64,000 bases of DNA from Zelopaecilomyces penicillatus (GCA_005765155.1 VCCP01000006.1:384501-448500), one strand, 5' to 3'. Shown: positions 47,115-60,449, counted from the first letter of the stretch. Notes: generated by a model from the sequence alone, not told the origin. Translations and numbers: made by a program.

Positions 47115-50100
47115 TACGTATTGCCTTTTGCTCCAGCTAGTCCAAACTGGGTCACAAGCGCAAGCAAGGACGTGGCTCTTATAGGCAATAGGTCCTATTG
47201 TAGGTACGTATCGAGTGGTGCTCTGGCTCCTGGCAACCCCCCGGACAGGCACATTTTGTATTTAGTCTTCCCAGCCGCTCTTTCCAATGTACCTGGAGCT
47301 ACCTCGGGTCAAGTACAGTAAGGAGGAGGGGCGTGTGGGACGTGTGGGATTTTATTTCCACGGCAGGAGTGGTGGACAACCTGGGGTCTTAAAACAAGAG
47401 GCCTGGGGAAAGTGCGATGGCAGGAGACAGGGCAGCAGGTGCATCATGGGCGCAAATATGGGCTGGTTTGAGACCCTGCTTGCTCAGCTTCAGTGGGATA
47501 AGGCCTCTACGAGATGCAACGGTTGGCAACAGAGATGCCTATCTAAGGTACTTATACTTGCCTACCCAGTGGTATACTGCTGGTAAGTACACCAAGATAG
47601 GAGATGAGTACTAAGCATTAAACTGGGGTGCAGATGCATAGGAATTCCCACATGGGACATTTGTCGTATCACCCCCAATGCTTATCCACAGGGCGAACCT
47701 TAGCGGTCAAGGTATTGGAGACTCTAGAAGGTGTGAATGGAAATGGGATATGATGCGCACCTGCCCAAACGTTGGCGCTGTGAAAATAGTCCATAACCTT
47801 AGGAAGGTGTGTATCTGTGCTGCCTGCTGTTGTTCAAGTACCAAGTGCTGTATGAACCTGATCCATTGAACTTCTTGGAAGCGATTGACTTCCAGGTGGC
47901 TTCGCAGCGACAAGCACACATCCAGACCCCTTTCTGCCATCAAGTGCCCATGGTGTTCATCTTGGCCACCATCTATCATCCCGGTCGGTCTTGCCTGGTC
48001 TCTAATCTCTATAATCACAAGTAGCCCATAAACTGCCCACCCGCTCCTCCGACTTAGTACGAGCAAACAGCCAGCATGGCCTCATTCGTCATCACCGAAG
48101 ATAGTACGGGGTACTCCATACCTCGTCAATCAGCATAGCTAGACAAGACACATGGCATAGCTTGCCACCGGGTTACCGTACATGACCATGCTTGACGGAG
48201 AACGTTTTTTTTTTTTTCGAACCACCTTGCCGCGGCTATGCCCACACTCCGGACACACGGGAACTAGTTAGGATGGCAACCACTGTGGGCTGTGATCATT
48301 TCCACTGTTCAGCCCAGCTTTGATCCAAAACTTTCACGGCCCGCGCTCTTTTCCTAGTGTCTGTGATACTTCGAGATGCCATGGCCCAACGTATCATTCA
48401 AAATACCACGTACCTGTCTCGCCCAATGATGCTTACATAGTAGTACCTAGGTATGTTATCCACCGATAGCCCCTCAGCTCAGAGCATCGTTGACTCTATT
48501 CATACTATACCGCAGTGTAGGCTGATTGACGGTCCAACTGTAAGTGGCAATAATGAAAACTGGCGGAAGATGATAAGCTGGAGAGGGCACAGACCTGCTT
48601 GCGACTGTGTCTCCTCTATTTGACAGGTTGCTGAACACACACAGGCATACAGGCACATGGTGAGGCTATTGTAGAGGACTGAACATAATTAGATGGTAAG
48701 ATACAACTTGATTATGAGCCGATCTGTTCGTTGAACAGATCCCCCCCCAGCCACAACACCACGAGGCAACGGCTTGACAAGTTCGCTATACACGAGCATT
48801 GGGACCCTGGGGCCAGCCCATGGTAAAGGTGAGAAGGAGAATGAAGGATCAATAAACCGCCGACCAGTTTTGCCTGTTGTGGGATGCGGTTCACGGGTCC
48901 ACTTGTAAAGCCCAGCTTTGAATGTACACCACACACTGTGACTATTCACGATAACGAACTGGTCGTCGGCGAATACGGCTCGTCTTGGCCTTGATCTCTA
49001 GCCCCGAGGTGAATACGTAGGGTGTTCTGGAGATCAGGGTCGGGAACACGTTTTCGGTCTTGCAGACGCCAACGTGCTTGCTACTCCGTGTACCTTACTA
49101 GTGAATACATCCCGGGCCGACTAAGGTACAGTGTGTCGCAACGTATCGGCTGTCGCCCCAATCACCTCGGCACATATTATGCAAGTACATGTATCTCTTT
49201 GAAGTTGGCGTGGATAACTAACGGCTACCTATACGTTTTTGTCAAGGTTTCGGTGTACAGAATATCGTTCTTTTACTTGAATTCATCATGGTATACGCTC
49301 TGCATGCATGGCTCCAGCATGCATCCTGTAATAACTGTTCACAGAACGGCCGGCTCCCGCTCACTACATATGCCCAGGTACTGAGTTGGGTGTGCGACTT
49401 TCTTTTGAGAGGGTCTGGTTTCGCCCACGCCGGGGGTGCCGTCAGTCGGGCTTGTCTGCCGTATCAAGCGGCCCTTGTGGAACCCAGCCCTGGTCTCCTT
49501 CTTATTATCTACCCACACCTCCTCTAACCCGTCGGTCTGGTCTGGAAGTTGCTCAGAGCATACCATACCTTGCTCTTGATGCCGTACTCACAGTTCGGCG
49601 GCATGTCTTCCGGAGCCTGAAGCATTGCTGGTCGCACGTGCCGGGGTACTTTAGGAGCTATTTTTGGGGACCCAGCTGTATGGAGCCTTCGGGGTCGTTT
49701 AGAAAATCGGGAGAAGGACAGGAATAGGTGCAACACGGTATATTGACCTCTGTCTACTCCTTTTGTCATCCATCACCCCATCCGCCCCTTTCTGGCCGCG
49801 TGCATCACCTGGCCACTGAGGAATGATCTTCATCATTAGACATCGATGGGCTTCCCGTGATGGTATTTTTTTTTACATGCGTTTACCCTCCACTGGAAGC
49901 AAACGCCGGTACACGATGAGTGGCTTGAGTGAAACTCCTTTCTCTATCCGTGTGGCATGTAATATTAATTACTTGACCAGTTCAAATTACCTACCGTACA
50001 GTGGCGCAGGTCATGTTTTGTGACATCTATAGGGGTTCTTAACCCTGAAGAGGCTTTTCCCCAGAATAGCTATTGAGATGCTACCAACACGGTAAGATGA

Positions 50101-51030
50101 TATCTTAAATTCCACCTATCCTGTGAATGGATGGTTCCTCCTAACGATCGACCATGACTTGGAAAGAACTTTCAGAAACGGGCCGCATGGCTCGGCGCAC
50201 AACGGCGCCTGAAGCCACAGCCCACTACAAACAACCTACAATTTGGAGGTCGGACAGGGCGCCAAGCAGCAGATACATGCACGAAGGCTGTCCAATGGTA
50301 CAATTAGTATCGCAGGGTATTTTCGGTGCAGGACAAGAGAACACAGTACTTTGCAGTACAGGTCACTACAATTTTATGCAATGCAATGCGCAACACGGCA
50401 GCTCTTCCGTCTGAAAATATAGCTCACAGGGCCCGAGCCGAACGGGGGGATAGGGTGGCGGCAAGCGAAATTAATGGAGTCCTTTGCCTCATGGCATTTG
50501 CTGAGAGGTTTACGAACCTGTCGGTAATGGTGTTCGATCTTTGCCTGCCACTGACTCTTGGCGGTAGATTTCTAGGCTAATAAGTGGGATGTTCATAAGA
50601 CAACTAGGAGCATTGCACCAAAAGCACACGCGTTAACCTCTGGGCTAGATGCAATCACTCACTTTAGTTATCGACGCGCATGGTGTGGCGCGGGATACTA
50701 GTTGCCATTGATTGTGGCCTTTCAGTATTGACAACCAATCTAGTCTAACAAGATATGCAGTCATTTTAGATTCTTGCACTCTGCATCTTGGAGGTTGCTT
50801 TGGTCTTTGGGCTAGTGGGCCTAGTTTTGGCTTTGAAACCAAAACCAACAAAGATTCAAGGGTAGTTTTGAGTTGACGCTGACACCCGATGAGTTGTTCT
50901 TTCTTTCTTTCTTTTCCATCTACGCCCCAGGTTCACTGACCGAGGTACAACATCGCTTCGAGTCAAGCAAAACACAGTTTGGCAGATGTAATGACACATG
51001 GGGGTGACCATGTTCTACATTCTGCAAGCT

Positions 51031-51046
51031 GGGGGGGGGGGGGGGG
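51031..51046. repeat. G16 run
   Basis: Sixteen consecutive G, the longest such run in the window. Confidence 0.9.
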
Positions 51047-53891
51047 TTTCCATCTATCTTGATACTTGTCTACCAGGGTGCGAAATGATGAGCGCTTGAT
51101 GTGTAGAAGGCATAGTTCATCATGCGCTTGCTATACTGTGTACGTGAGACTATCCCTAAGTTGTGGGCAAACACAACCTCAAGGCGCTGTAGTCATTGAT
51201 CTCAGGCGATGAAAGCGAATCCTCGCAGTTGGTAGGTCCTTGTAACTTTGGCACGCCGGCATCTCGGCATGTCAGCATGTTCGTGGTAGGTTAGCCCAAG
51301 CCAGCCTCACTTCCTGAGATACTCTGGTGAGAGACTGAGAGGTGACCTGCGCGCGCACGTGTGTGTGTGTGTATGTGTGTGTGTGAATATTGCCTTCTGA
51401 GGGCTTCATCCTCAACACACACTCCGTTTCCTTGCTCTGACCCCCCTCCCTAGCCAAGGCAACTATTATTAACAGGCAGGCTACATGTACATACATAGAA
51501 GTTGAGCCTAACCATTTAGAAACATGATTCTCAAACGCCAACAAACAACCCCATGTGCTTGTGGCGCCTTCGCCACCAGTCACCAGTCACCAGCCACGAA
51601 TCACGAAGAAACTGGTTTGGGCAATCCGCTCGGTTTTTGCTAAGAGGGCTGGTTGGCTTTCCGACTTTTGCGCCATCCGATCCCCGAGCCACTCAGATAC
51701 ACACATACTCAAGCACTAACGGTGTTCACCATTATCTGGCTCCTCAAGCCCGTCAGACAGAAACCCGAGTGGTGGAACCCCCCTTTTCCACGTGTCGGGG
51801 CGCATTTGGGGGGAGAGACAGAACAGAACAGAACAAAGGGAAACAAACTACAAGAAGTCACGAACAACAGCCTGCCACTCGCTAATTGGGTCCATTTGTC
51901 GTGTCGGCGATGACTAAAGAACCAATACTCTACATGGAGCCTGCTCTGGCGGGTTGCTCTAAGATGCTTGGTGATTCAGAACGCCACATCCTGCAAACTC
52001 TGAAAATAGAACAAATCGCCCTCTAATTTTGCAAGTACACGGCGTCTGTGAGGCTTTTTGCACATCCCGCTGTTTCTCCTTGGGGGTGCTGCACCCTGCC
52101 ATTGTCATGGTCCAACAACGTTATTTGGAGGGATCTTCTCGCCATGAAAACTAAACAACAAAAGACGTCAGCATCAATGCGGCTAACCAACTCCAATATG
52201 CACCTATGTGATTCGGCAAACGGCCACTTTGCCGCTATTGATTTTGGCCTGGATCCCCCCTCCCAATTCCCCTCTACTGCAGGAAAATGCCCAACAAGGT
52301 TGGCGAAACCCCGATCCAATCATTTGCATCTTCTGCAATCAATTTGCATGTAAGTATTCACCGCCCTCGCCATGATGGATCGCGGCAGGCAAGATGACGA
52401 ATATCGAAGATATATGCCGGGTCACCCATGAACAGTATCAGACGGTTGCCCCGCCCCGCCCCCCGGAATCTTGGGGAGTATCCTTCCAAGGAAGATTTTC
52501 AAATCGCTAGTGCGATGGAACGTTGACCGAATAATATAGCCTTTGTGAGGTGACGCACCATGCAACCTGTCACAAGGCACCCGCTCACTTTATTAGATGA
52601 CGGCTGTGGGTGAACGACGTATTGTGTTTAGCTTGCACAGCCTGTTCGTTACAGGCGAGGATCCCATGTCAACCCTTGTTTGCGCTGTTCAGTAGTTAGG
52701 ATCAAATTTACAGTCTACGTGGTTCTCGACGCTCTTCATCACTTTGTCATGTCGTATCCAGAGGGGCGCTAGGAGATATCATCTCTAATCTTTCGGATTT
52801 AGAGCATACAAGTACAAGGAACAATACGGATCTGACCGAGAATTTCCTCATACAGCCAAAATAGGCTACATGACTAGGGGTGCTTTGTTTTGTTCGGAGG
52901 AATAACAAACTCAAATTTGTTGCGATATCCGAACCCGAAAGAAAAAAAAAAGAACCAAGCGCCGCACGCGCGCACCGGAGAACGCCGCACTACTAGTAAC
53001 CTTTGAGTGTAGAAAAGCTTAATTTAAAAGGCACATACAATCACATTACTCGTGCATGAGCTGCTTTGGGTGAAGAGAACGTGAAACGAATAAGAACAAA
53101 CGACCCATGATGTCGGACATATTAGATTGCTGACAGTGTGCGCCCCAGTCTACTGCAATACAACCCTCTCTTTTTTGGGATGCCGAGTAAGAAAGAGTCC
53201 GAGGATATACCTGGTTTGCTTGAATAACTATTGGTAGCGATGCTCTAAGAAGCATAAAACTAAGAATATTTCAATGAAGATCTTTTGGTTTAGATAATTT
53301 AAGTGGGTTTGTCTCTTTTGTTTTTTTCCCCATGTGAATTTCCAAGGATAAGCCGGCTTATTCCATGACATTTTTATATTTCATTTTTCAATTTAATAAA
53401 AAGACAACGATTTCGTGCTCAGGTCATCATGGGAAAACACGTGCCACAAGAAATGACCCAGACAGATCATAGATTGACAGATGGAGAACAACATCAGATA
53501 TCAGCATGACAGAAGAACTCTTGCATGGGTATTTTTTTTTCTTTCTAAGAGGTAAAGATGTTCCCCTCACCTGTCAGATAATGCACGCGCGCGGGAGAAA
53601 CCGTTTCAACGTATGTTATCTCGTACGATTTCTTCTTTTCCCATAGCCTTTTTTGTTGCAGTTATCTTTCAACCTGCACAGACCCTTTATTTTATTTTAT
53701 TTTTATTTATTTTATTTTTTCAAATCTTTTTATTGTATCCAGTCTTTTCGTATCCACTATTTTATTGCTCATCTTTTTTGCTGCTGGTAGTGGTGGCACT
53801 GCTGCTGGTAGGAAGGGGACGAAGAATGAGAAAGGATGTAAGCACTCCGGGGTAGCACAGATCCCCTCATCCCAGACAGGGGAGAACGCCC

Positions 53892-53943
53892 GAGAGAAAA
53901 AGAGAGAGAAAAAAAAAGAGAGAGAGAGAGAAAAAGAGAGAGA
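53892..53943. repeat. 52-nt polypurine tract
   Basis: An uninterrupted run of A and G (GA repeats and A runs), the type that can form triplex DNA. It lies about 0.8 kb beyond the galactokinase stop. Confidence 0.85.
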
Positions 53944-54768
53944 CAAGAAACTAGTTTACTACGTGTGCTTTGTTCAAAATCCTTGCTTGGTCAGTCATTG
54001 GGGAGACAGAGAGAGGGGGGGGGGGCGTGTGGCAAAGTATGAGGTATAGGCAGGACAGGGCACAAAACAGGGGCATCTGATATCTACCAGGAAGACGGAA
54101 GAACGATTCTGCAGCAGGGCCTCTGGCAAAGGGGAGACATCGCCATCGCATCGGAACTTTAAAAAGCATTCAGGTCTATGTCAATCGCGCTGCACCCTCT
54201 GGGCTGAACACCCCCCCTCCCTAGCCATAACCCCAACCCCTAGGCAGGCAGCAGGAGATCATTGACCGAAAGAGAGAATGTGGCTCCAAGCCTCAAATAT
54301 ATTCTGCCTGCAAATGCAAGCATATCATCAATGTGTATAGTACGGATATACCCTTCAACTTCTTGTTATAATCACGCCAGGGTGGTTTGTGTTCCACCAC
54401 TTAATAGCCTATTGGACACAGCTGGGATGTTGCTTATACATATTGATAGAGTCTATTACTATTGGCCATTCATTTGTCTTGCAAAGACAAAATTTTCTGG
54501 CACTATTAGCGTAGTTGCATCTTTCAAGAACAGGGTAGGCGCGCGTCAAGTTACCTATCTGGTGGCAGCGTTGTCAAGATGATGCAGACGGGAATGCGCC
54601 TTGTCAGGCTTAACAAGCTTGACATGCTTGATAGGTCATCGTCATCCCACCACCTCGCCTCATTCAAGACTGTGATGACCCAGCCAAAACCATTTGGACT
54701 TACGCAAGACAGCACACCCACCCAACGACAACAGCCCCCTGCTTGTCAAGTAATATCCCCAGCGTGCA

Positions 54769-56573
54769 TTATTCGCCGAGGCCTTTGCCTGTCTGTACAG
54801 AGTACACGGCACTACCTCGTGCTGGCAGGCTCACGACGACGGCCTGGGCCTTTTGCTCTTCCGTGAGATCCATCTTGGAATAGTACTCCTTCTCGAGTAA
54901 CTCTTTCACGGAAGTTACCTTGTCGGCCGGCACCAGATGCACACTGCACCCTCCCCATCCAGCCCCCGTCAGTCTACTGCTATACGCCCCAGCGCCGCGC
55001 GCGATGCGGCAGATTTCATCAATCTCCGGGCAACTGCACTCGTACAGGTCCCGGCACGAGTCCTGTGTCTCGTTCATCAACCGGCCGAGTTCAGAGTTGA
55101 AGCCTGACGGGTCGGCAGCTACTGCGTCTGCCGGCCGTTCTAGCAGTGCTAGAAAGCGGAGCACCCGCAGTGCTTCGGTAAAGACGTGTAGAGCACGTTG
55201 CCGGAGCTTGAAGCGGTCCGCTCGCACGGGAAACGTGGAGATGAAGCGCTGCTCAAGCTCCGGGACCGTCATGTTCAGCACCTGGGCGATCTCCTCCCGT
55301 GTGTAGCCCTCCTCCTTGGTTAGGATCTCGCTGGTCAACTCGATCATCTTGGCGAGTTGCTCTTCCTGGCTGAGGCTTTTGGAGGCTGCATAATCGGATG
55401 CCCCGTTGTGGTAAAAGTATGCATCATGGAACCCCCGTAGGCTGATGCCGAGGGGACCCGCATCTGCAGGGAGTACTGTGCCAGGAGGATTCAACACGCC
55501 ATTCAGATAGGCCGCAGCAAAACTAACTTCAACAACTCGAAGGTTGTAGTGGATGGGACCCGTGACGTGTTTATTCGAGGTGACAAAGGATTGGGCAATG
55601 ACAAAACACAACTCCGGCGTGGTTGGAGGGAATTTCACCGGTCGAGCATCGAGGCCTGGACTGAATTGCACAAATAGTGCTGATCCTTCTTCAGAGAAAA
55701 CTGAAGCAGCCTGGTCCATTCTGTGGAACGTATTGCAAAGAAAGAAACAAGTCAGCTTGCATCCATCTATACACGCCTTGCAACCATGTAATGCCAGCCC
55801 GATTGATAGGGCATAAACAACACCAGGTATATGTTCCGGAATTACTGCATAACAGGAAAAAGCGGAACAGGGGAGGGGGGGCATATGAAAGCAAGGGCAT
55901 AAAAAAAAAACAAGGAGGGGGGTTGTCAGAATGCATACCCTCCAGAATTCACGCCGACTGCCCGCTCGCTGACGATGGCAAGTTCCGTAAGTTCCTTCTT
56001 GTCGACCGGGTTTTCACCGTTGGCGATCATGACGGCCAGCGCGCTGGCAGACACAAATGCAGCGCTGGAGCTAAGCCCGCCACCGACAGGGACTGTGCCG
56101 TCCATAAGCAAGTCCATATTGCAGGGCCGGAACCCGCTGCCGTGCTTGCGGCGCAGAAGCTGGAGGGCGCCGCGAAGCCCGCTCTTGAAATAGTTTGTCC
56201 ACTCGAACCTGGATGCGTCAATCTCAACCTCGTCGTCAACGGAGAAATCAAAGTCCTCGGGTGGGAACTTTGCATCCTGGGCGTTTCGGATACGGATCTT
56301 AAAGATCGAGGCTCCAGGGGCAGTTGGGGAAGCCGAGAAGGCGATGATGGCATCGGCCGTGATGGCCATGGGCAGGACTGAATACAGCGAGTAATCGATG
56401 TGCTCGCCAATGATGTTGACCCGCCCAGGGGACCGGGCCACGAAGCTGGCCTGGTAACCAAAATCCTTGCTGAACTTGGTGAGCAGGTTGTTCCATCGTG
56501 GCGCCTGTGCGAGGGCAGTGCTGGGAGGGTAGATGTCTGCGAGAGAGCTCGCCACCGGAACTGGCCCCGACAT
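54769..56573 (-). CDS. GAL1: Galactokinase (GHMP kinase)
   Basis: Exons 56573-55939 and 55720-54769 give 528 residues; the intron (218 nt) is GTATGC...CCACAG, joining NSGG to MDQAAS in phase. It phosphorylates galactose to galactose-1-phosphate, the first Leloir step, in the cytosol. The galactokinase signature GRVNIIGEHIDY is at residues 50-61, the GHMP ATP-binding loop PVGGGLSSSAAF at 162-173, and the C-terminal GHMP motif LTGAGWGGCSV near 462. The length equals that of yeast Gal1 (528). The conserved SSS and GEHIDY residues suggest an active enzyme rather than a Gal3-like sensor, which lacks two residues in the ATP loop. The other Leloir genes are not in the window. Confidence 0.96.
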
Positions 56574-57934
56574 TGTGGTGTGTGTGTGTGTATGTCTGTT
56601 TGTTGTTTCTGCGACTGCCTCTGAGAGAAAAAGTCCTTCCTTATTCCTTTGCTTTCTTTCCCCCCTTCCCGTCGTTAATTCAACACTGCAGCAAGCGGGC
56701 GTTTTCCCACTTTGTTTCTGTTCCTTGCGGTTCGGGCCGGAGCACAGACGGAAGTGTGTTTATGTATGTATGTTGAGAGCGAGAGAGGACGGGCCAAGAG
56801 TTTGGCAATGTTTCACGCAAGAGCCCCCGTTCTTTTCCCTCTGCCGCGTCTTATCCCGCAAAAGCCACGAAGCCAGTTTCCTGCGAGACTATTTTTTTTG
56901 TTGGTTTGTTGGCTTGGCTTGCCCTTTCTAGCAAAGGGTTGGTTCATGGTGGGTGGTAGTATTGGATTGGATTGGGAATCTGACCCCGCAGAGGTTCCCC
57001 ATTGGAGCGGCAACCACCAAAGTGCGACATGACGTATCTGTTCTGTCGTAGATGGATTTTTTGGTGTATGCTGTGACCCGCTCTTTCATCGCCGGATCCT
57101 GAGCGGCTGGGTGGTTGTGAGTAGTCTGCGTTTCCCTGAATGTTTTGTTAATTTGATGCTACTGCGATGCTATGGTGGATGGAGGAAGATGGAAACGAAC
57201 AACAAGGGAGTATGAAATAGCTTGTATAGATAAGACACATCAAGCCTCGTGCGGAGTAATGTAGCCCAGAGGGGCGTCAAAAGCGCAACAGCAAACGTCA
57301 CGACTCACGACACTGTTTTTGTCCATGGAATCAACGACTGCAAAGCACCCATCATTCCATGATCCATTGTGTCCCCTCATCCTCGGTCGTTTATCGTTTG
57401 TTTGCCGTGCCTTTGCCGTGGAGCACATGGTGGATCCCTCCTGGAATTGAAGAGAACACAGGTTGGTGATGTTGTTGCAATCGCGGTAGATGCAAACAGG
57501 AAATGTGAGCTACCTCGATAGGAGTCGGACGCTCTAGAGATGAATCCTTTTCTCACCACTCTATGAACGACCCACCACCGTGTCCTAGCGTGATCTGGCA
57601 GCTGCCATGACTCTGTCGACAATTGCAATCAACTGATGCAAACAGCTGTTACTGCACCATGTTCGCTACAAACCCCTCCTATATCAATAAGGTACCTTAG
57701 GCAGTTTAAAAGGCAGAACCTGATCTATATGTGACCATCAAAACGCCGTTATCAATCGGGCGAAACAGTCGTCTCATCTTCCAACGTCTTTATCTTCTCA
57801 CGGAGCCACAATGGCATAACACACTTGTGCCTCCAGGCGTCCTACATATATCCTTTCTGCGTCAGCTATCCCTGCGCTTACGTGCTCCTTCACGGCATTA
57901 AGGACATCAAAAGATCCATTCAAACTCCGAGACT
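56574..57934. promoter_or_regulatory. Divergent upstream region, galactokinase / hypothetical gene
   Basis: 1.36 kb between divergent starts. Tandem inverted CCAAT boxes at 56961-56975 belong to the galactokinase side. A GT run precedes the galactokinase ATG (56575-56592). No gene is seen between; frames near 57240-57628 have no features. Confidence 0.5.
56961..57005 (-). promoter_or_regulatory. CCAAT-box cluster upstream of galactokinase
   Basis: On the minus strand CCAAT occurs three times in direct 5-bp succession (56961-56975) and once more at 57001-57005, 388-432 bp upstream of the ATG at 56573. CCAAT is the site of the fungal HAP complex. The tandem copies overlap too closely for simultaneous binding. 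Confidence 0.5.
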
Positions 57935-58744
57935 ATGGGATACGGAATTAAGGAGCACCATGCTGGCTCCCTCTATGTCACCATAGCAATCCCACAAGCC
58001 GAACAGTGCCCACCAACCGAATACCTATCTTACATGCCGGAAGATTTCAATACTTCATCCTACGAGACTTACTGCGCCGAGGGATACGGACGGGAGGAGT
58101 TCGACTGGGGCCTCTACTGGCACCGCGACACCGGGGATGGAATATGGTACGGCCTCGAGCAGAGGGAAGATACCAGCACGGATGGCCTGGGCTTGGGTAT
58201 GCGTCAGGCTAGCATAACTACTCGAACGGGCAAGATGATGAAATACATCGGCTACCCCATCTTCTCGCTCAGCAGACACGAGATGCAGCGCTCGCCCCGA
58301 CTATACGCACGCGTTGTGGGCCTGATCCGCGTTGTCCACGTCCCACCATCGATAGTGGACGAGCTGACGACTTATCTAGACTGGCTGACGGCGCACGCAG
58401 CCGTCACCGCGACGCGGTCCTTTATCTGGGCGGCGTCGCTGTTCCTCCGCGCGCATAGACACGCAGCTGCGGTCCTGCGTGGGGCGGCGAGCGCCTCGGA
58501 CGATTGCTCGGTGCTCGACTTCGATATCAACGGGTTTCTGTGGGAGGCGCTGGAGTTTGGGTACGGCGAGGTGTGGTACGCGTTGGCGGGTCAGCTGCCG
58601 CGGCCGATCTTGGTGTCTACATTCGCGGTGGATGTGAGCGTCGATGAGATGGAAGGATGTTTGAAGCATATGCCACAGAGCGTGGTGGAAGAGGCAAAAG
58701 GATCAAACTGTCTAGAACAAGGGGGTGTGTTGTTTGAGGATTGA
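57935..58744 (+). CDS. Uncharacterised fungal protein, 269 residues
   Basis: Single exon from the ATG at 57935. I do not recognise the family with confidence. The N-terminal third contains a Trp/Tyr-rich block (EEFDWGLYWHRDTGDGIWYG) of the kind seen in small fungal-specific proteins that begin with an FxWxLYxxR-like strand. The rest is mixed helix with an Ala-rich stretch around residues 150-180. There is no signal peptide and no clear membrane span. The GC-rich, codon-biased second half supports it as a real gene. It is divergent from galactokinase at a distance of 1.36 kb. Confidence 0.7.
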   Translation: MGYGIKEHHAGSLYVTIAIPQAEQCPPTEYLSYMPEDFNTSSYETYCAEGYGREEFDWGLYWHRDTGDGIWYGLEQREDTSTDGLGLGMRQASITTRTGKMMKYIGYPIFSLSRHEMQRSPRLYARVVGLIRVVHVPPSIVDELTTYLDWLTAHAAVTATRSFIWAASLFLRAHRHAAAVLRGAASASDDCSVLDFDINGFLWEALEFGYGEVWYALAGQLPRPILVSTFAVDVSVDEMEGCLKHMPQSVVEEAKGSNCLEQGGVLFED

Positions 58745-60449
58745 AGATGGCGAAGACATATAGGCTTCGGCGAGAGGGTCTTCCTGGGCCCCTTCTACCA
58801 TCCATCATCTATGGCCGACCAAACGAGGATATTGTCCATAGAGGAAGCACTGAACACTTTGGTATACTCGAGATATATCGTAGACAGCAACCTATTTGTC
58901 CTACAAACGACGTCAGCTCGTGGGCCAGTCTCCCTCTCTCTCTATTTTTGACCTTAGCCTGCCAAGGAGAGATTTTCGGTTTCGTTTCTAGCTGCGCTCC
59001 GGGCCCAGCAAATCTTTATCGTAAACAGGGGTCACGAACGCCCTTAATTTTGTGGATATCAGGTTTGCAAGTTGGCAAAGCAACAAATCGCCAAGTTCGT
59101 GTCAAAATTAAGCATTCTCTGTACAGGCTAGTCCAGGAATTAATTATGGAGTGGAACAGGGCGTTGTGGATGGGACTTCCAGATCCGGGGGGGTGCGGGG
59201 GGATGGTCCTCTGTCAATGGACCCTCTTCCTGATGAAGGTACCTTACGATATCTTCTTCCATCAACTGTACGGGAGAACACACTTCATACTGTAGAGATG
59301 TGTAATCGTGCAGAAAATACAGAGAAAACACCACAAGAAGCAAACCGGTCTTTTTGAGGACCAGAAGAAAAACCCCGTTTACTTTCCGTCTTTCTCGCCG
59401 GTCCTCTGGCAGCGCGGAGGTCCCCGGTTGCAACTTGATCTACGACCTACGAAAACAGTTTCAGTGGAACGCAGATGACCACTGCAGGTGAAACAACTGC
59501 CAATTGGTGTCTGGGGCAAAAACACGAGAACAAGGTAGAGAGAGAGAGACATGCAGTGCGGGCAATGTACAGAGTAGGTAATTAGTGAGTAGCACAAAGG
59601 GAGAGAGGTCAGCTGGTGCATTCACCAGTCACGACGAAGCTCTTTGGCATCGCGGCCGAATCGAGGTTGGGTTCTCGCCATGATCTGATCACTGGTTATC
59701 TGCCAAGCGGTTGCTGCCTGTCCAGTTGCGTGTAGGTAATAGGAAGTGCCACGATGGGGGCTAGACGATCAACGCCGCCTCCTCCCCACGTCATTCGTTG
59801 CCACGTTCCGTCCTCGGCATGACGATGAACAGTGTTTCTTTCGCCGTGTGTATCATATCGCTTGCACTGTAGGCCTGGTACTTGGGCATCTTGGAGCAGA
59901 GCAAGCCCGAGCGAACGCCAAAGCAAAACAATAAACAATAGGACTATTGCGACGTGTTACGTATCGAGTTATGATTCATTTCACAATAGTGCAAAAGCAC
60001 CAAGGTTTCATCAGAAGCACAGTGTCTACGACTCTACTGCAGGCATAATCATCATCATCTCCTGTTGTTGGTGGGGGGTTGTGCAGGTACAGTGGCATCA
60101 GTGGGTGGGTGTACCATGGATCGAGGAGCCGAAGGGGGGGGGAGGCAATGGGCAGCGATTTACAAGCACTGTATGAACGTGAGAAGTGAGGGAGACTTTC
60201 CAAAAAAGCCTGGAACCAGCTGGACCAGTGACAGCCACAGGTCTAGGTAATATTAGGATTTCGTATGGCTTTGAAGATACAAGTGCCTTGCAGCAAGTAA
60301 TGTGACTCTCGGTTTTGGTATGTACTTAAGAGGGCTGGCTTCCCCCCTCCCCCCTCTTCCTTGACTCTCCCCAACGTAACAAACTGCAAACCAATTCCAA
60401 CTACCAAAAAACATCAAGCAAATCACCAGCTATCAACAAATCCGACATC
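58745..60449. other. Intergenic region, 1.7 kb, with metallothionein promoter at its end
   Basis: No gene is seen between 58745 and about 60200; frames overlap without features. The last 250 bp should be the metallothionein promoter: a pyrimidine block with two CCCCT stress-element-like motifs at about 60343-60357 and an A/C-rich leader just before the ATG. Confidence 0.5.

Larger units (their letters stand above)
42099..54768. other. Gene desert of 12.7 kb upstream of C2H2 paralog 2
   Basis: No gene could be supported. Frames reach at most 191 codons, overlap on both strands and show no family, signal or splice continuity. G15 (42403-42417), C13 (43299-43311), T13 (48205-48217), G16 (51031-51046) and G11 (54015-54025) runs are present, plus a GTAC-motif cluster (47028-47114), a GT run near 51360-51384 and a 52-nt polypurine tract (53892-53943). 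The right end should contain the 3' UTR of galactokinase. The left end is the promoter/leader of paralog 2, including a 48-codon ATG-less open extension (42099-42242). Confidence 0.55.
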
